Below, piece by piece: positions 6,008 through 7,691 of a stretch of 7,691 nucleotides of DNA. The stretch comes from an uncultured Deferribacteraceae bacterium. Lineage in GTDB: Bacteria; Chrysiogenota; Deferribacteres; Deferribacterales; Mucispirillaceae. The stretch lies in assembly GCA_947039055.1 (NCBI GenBank), contig CAMQYB010000081.1:1-7691 (forward strand), written 5' to 3'. The notes beneath the pieces were generated by a model. It made no database searches and was not told where the DNA came from. It was given only the letters and a program-made list of their open reading frames with translations. Every line of letters begins with the position of its first letter. Positions within the stretch are counted from its first letter, which is position 1. The position numbers and the translations under genes are program-made.

Positions 6008-7249
6008 ATGATAATATTAGCGTTAAATTGTGGGAGTTCGTCTCTAAAATATCAACTGTACGATTATTCAAAGAAGCATCTTTTGGCTAAAGGTATAGTT
6101 GAGCGTATAGGGTTGGATGATCCTATAATCTCTCAAGAGAGTGATAAAAATAAGTGTAAAGATATAGATGTATCTATCAAAGATCACACAACAGCTATTC
6201 AAGCAATGGTGAAATTGTTGACAAATAAAGATCAAGGTGTGATAGAAGATATGAGTTCGATTTCTGCAGTTGGACATAGAGTTGTTCATGGTGGTGATAA
6301 GTTTACAAAATCGGTTAAATTAACAAAAGAGATTATTGAGAGTATTCGTTCACTATCTTATTTAGCACCGTTACATAATCCTGCAAACATAGATGGTATA
6401 GATGCGGCGATGGGTATTTTGCCAAACATAGATCACATAGCGATATTTGATACAGCGTTCCATCAATCAATTCCCGAGAAAGCATATCGTTATGCAGTCC
6501 CTTCGTCATGGTATGAGGATGAGAAAGTTAGAAGATATGGTTTTCATGGTACGAGCCATTTATATATATCTAAGAGGGCAGCTAAACTTTTAGGTAAAGA
6601 GGCAAATGATTGTAATTTAATTATTCTGCATATCGGAAATGGAGTATCAATAACTGCGATTGAGAAAGGTTTATCTGTTGATACGTCGATGGGAATGACA
6701 CCACTTGAGGGTGCGATAATGGGTACACGATCAGGCGACTTAGATCCAGCTATTCCTTTATTTATTGAGAAGCGATTGAAGCTTTCATCAGAGGAAGTTG
6801 ATTCTATACTTAATAAAGAGAGTGGACTTGTAGGGATTACGGGAAAATATTCTGATCGTAGAGATATAGAAAATAATTTAGAAACAGATAAATCGTGTAA
6901 ATTAGCATTAGAAATGGAGTGCTATAGATTGAAAAAATATATCGGTATGTACATGGCAGTCCTAGGTAGAGTTGATGCGATTATTTTCACAGCAGGTGTT
7001 GGAGAGAACTCTGGATTGATTAGAGAGTTATCGGTATCAGGTTTAGAAAATTACGGTATTAAAATCGATCAAGCAAAGAATATAGGTATATTTTCTAAAC
7101 ATGGAGAGACAGAGTTATCGACAAATGATTCGATGATAAAAATATTTATGATCCCTACAAATGAAGAGATAGTATTTATTGAAGATGTTGTTGGCGTTCT
7201 AAATTCTGCAGATACAAACCACATGACGTTTAATTACTCATTTAAGTAA
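6008..7249 (+). CDS. ackA: Acetate kinase
   Basis: The enzyme transfers phosphate from acetyl phosphate to ADP, giving acetate and ATP, and completes the Pta-AckA route. All key residues align by number with the Methanosarcina enzyme: Asn7 (NCGSSSLK), Arg91 (GHRVVHGG), His123 (LAPLHNPAN), Asp148 (FDTAFH), His180 (YGFHGTSH) and Arg241 (GTRSGDLDPA). The final glutamate is Glu386 in IPTNEE, two residues later than usual. HIGNGVSI (208-215) and TAGVGENS (328-335) are the nucleotide-site motifs. At 413 residues it is slightly longer than the common length of about 400, with about 20 extra residues at the C-terminus. GGAAGG (5990-5995) is 12 bases from the ATG, a rather long gap, but the conserved N-terminus fixes the start. 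An out-of-frame ATG at 5997 gives only four codons. A strong terminator follows. Confidence 0.97.
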   Translation: MIILALNCGSSSLKYQLYDYSKKHLLAKGIVERIGLDDPIISQESDKNKCKDIDVSIKDHTTAIQAMVKLLTNKDQGVIEDMSSISAVGHRVVHGGDKFTKSVKLTKEIIESIRSLSYLAPLHNPANIDGIDAAMGILPNIDHIAIFDTAFHQSIPEKAYRYAVPSSWYEDEKVRRYGFHGTSHLYISKRAAKLLGKEANDCNLIILHIGNGVSITAIEKGLSVDTSMGMTPLEGAIMGTRSGDLDPAIPLFIEKRLKLSSEEVDSILNKESGLVGITGKYSDRRDIENNLETDKSCKLALEMECYRLKKYIGMYMAVLGRVDAIIFTAGVGENSGLIRELSVSGLENYGIKIDQAKNIGIFSKHGETELSTNDSMIKIFMIPTNEEIVFIEDVVGVLNSADTNHMTFNYSFK

Positions 7250-7347
7250 AAAGTAGATTGTTGTTAATTAGAAACTTGATTAATGTTAGATAGATATTTA
7301 AATTGATATTGAATCATATTATTATAATTTAGTTGGAAAAAAATAAT

Positions 7348-7385
7348 AGAGGATATAACTGTAAAAAGTGGTATCCTCTTTTTTT
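7348..7385 (+). terminator. Rho-independent terminator after ackA
   Basis: AGAGGATA (7348-7355) pairs perfectly with TATCCTCT (7372-7379), and an inner ACT/AGT stem tops it. Seven consecutive T residues (7379-7385) follow directly. It lies about 100 bases after the ackA stop and is the clearest terminator in the window, closing the queD-pta-ackA unit. The bases between the ackA stop and this hairpin hold nothing I can identify. Confidence 0.9.
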
Positions 7386-7400
7386 ATATTTAGATAGGAT

Positions 7401-7691
7401 TAAGTTTGGCGATCAGCACTTTGGTTACGGCTTACAACTTCGGTTACGGTTTACACTTCGGTTATGGTTTGCAACTTGGTTACGGTCAGCAACTTGGTTA
7501 TGGTTTGCAAGTTCGGTTACGGTTTGCAATTTCTGTTACGGTCAGCAACTTGGTTACGGCTTGCAACTTCTGTTACGGTTTGCAACTTGGTTACGGCTTG
7601 CAACTTGGTTACGGCTTGCAACTTCGGTTACGGTTTGCACTTCGGTTACGGTTTGTACTTCTGTTACGGTCAGCAACTTGGTTACGGTTTG
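7401..7691 (+). repeat. Imperfect 18/19-bp tandem repeat array, continuing past window end
   Basis: From 7419 to the end I count 14 complete units plus a partial one, preceded by a degenerate half-unit at about 7401-7418. The commonest 18-bp form is CTTGGTTACGGCTTGCAA. 19-bp forms usually carry CTTCGG or CTTCTG in place of CTTGG, and three units (starting near 7474, 7530 and 7658) have TCAGCA instead of TTGCA. Each unit contains two hexamer-like pieces, CGGTTA and CGGTTT. The array is rich in G and T on the + strand and clearly more GC-rich than the flanking sequence. The mixed 18/19-bp period argues against coding. It has no unique spacers, so it is not CRISPR. It starts about 15 bases after the ackA terminator. 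Confidence 0.9.

Noticed and set aside
7401..7691. CRISPR array
   Set aside because: Units of 18/19 bp follow each other directly with no unique spacers, and no cas genes are present.

Overview
The window is AT-rich bacterial chromosome with six intact protein genes, all on the + strand and all with recognisable Shine-Dalgarno sites. The genes point to a fermentative or facultatively anaerobic bacterium that stores glucan and makes acetate. The small stand-alone Pta, AT-rich codon choice with frequent ATA and AGA, and the globin/PsiE membrane protein would suit an AT-rich Gram-negative lineage such as Deferribacterota, Campylobacterota or Spirochaetota. I cannot settle the phylum from this sequence alone.

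Layout: (1) 1-161, an AT-rich leader with a perfect TATAAT and four TTTAGTA copies, ahead of glgP (162-2705), an alpha-glucan phosphorylase. (2) 2706-2816, a gap with a possible promoter and a long near-perfect hairpin. It is followed by a PaaI-type hotdog thioesterase (2817-3326) and, 47 bases on, a globin-domain/PsiE-domain membrane protein (3374-4267). (3) 4268-4509, a 242-base non-coding stretch with a candidate promoter and two consecutive RNA-type stem-loops. (4) queD (4510-4872), pta (4940-5971) and ackA (6008-7249), closely spaced and closed by a strong Rho-independent terminator at 7348-7385. (5) From about 7401 to the window end, an imperfect tandem array of an 18/19-bp unit that runs off the edge.

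Together, GlgP releases glucose-1-phosphate from stored glucan for glycolysis, and Pta-AckA turns acetyl-CoA into acetate with ATP gain. These two steps lie at the top and bottom of one fermentative route. The thioesterase and the globin/PsiE protein look like an accessory pair of unknown role, and queD (queuosine precursor synthesis) is an unexpected partner of pta-ackA. The parts least explained by known biology are the tandem array, the structured leader before queD, and the globin-PsiE fusion.
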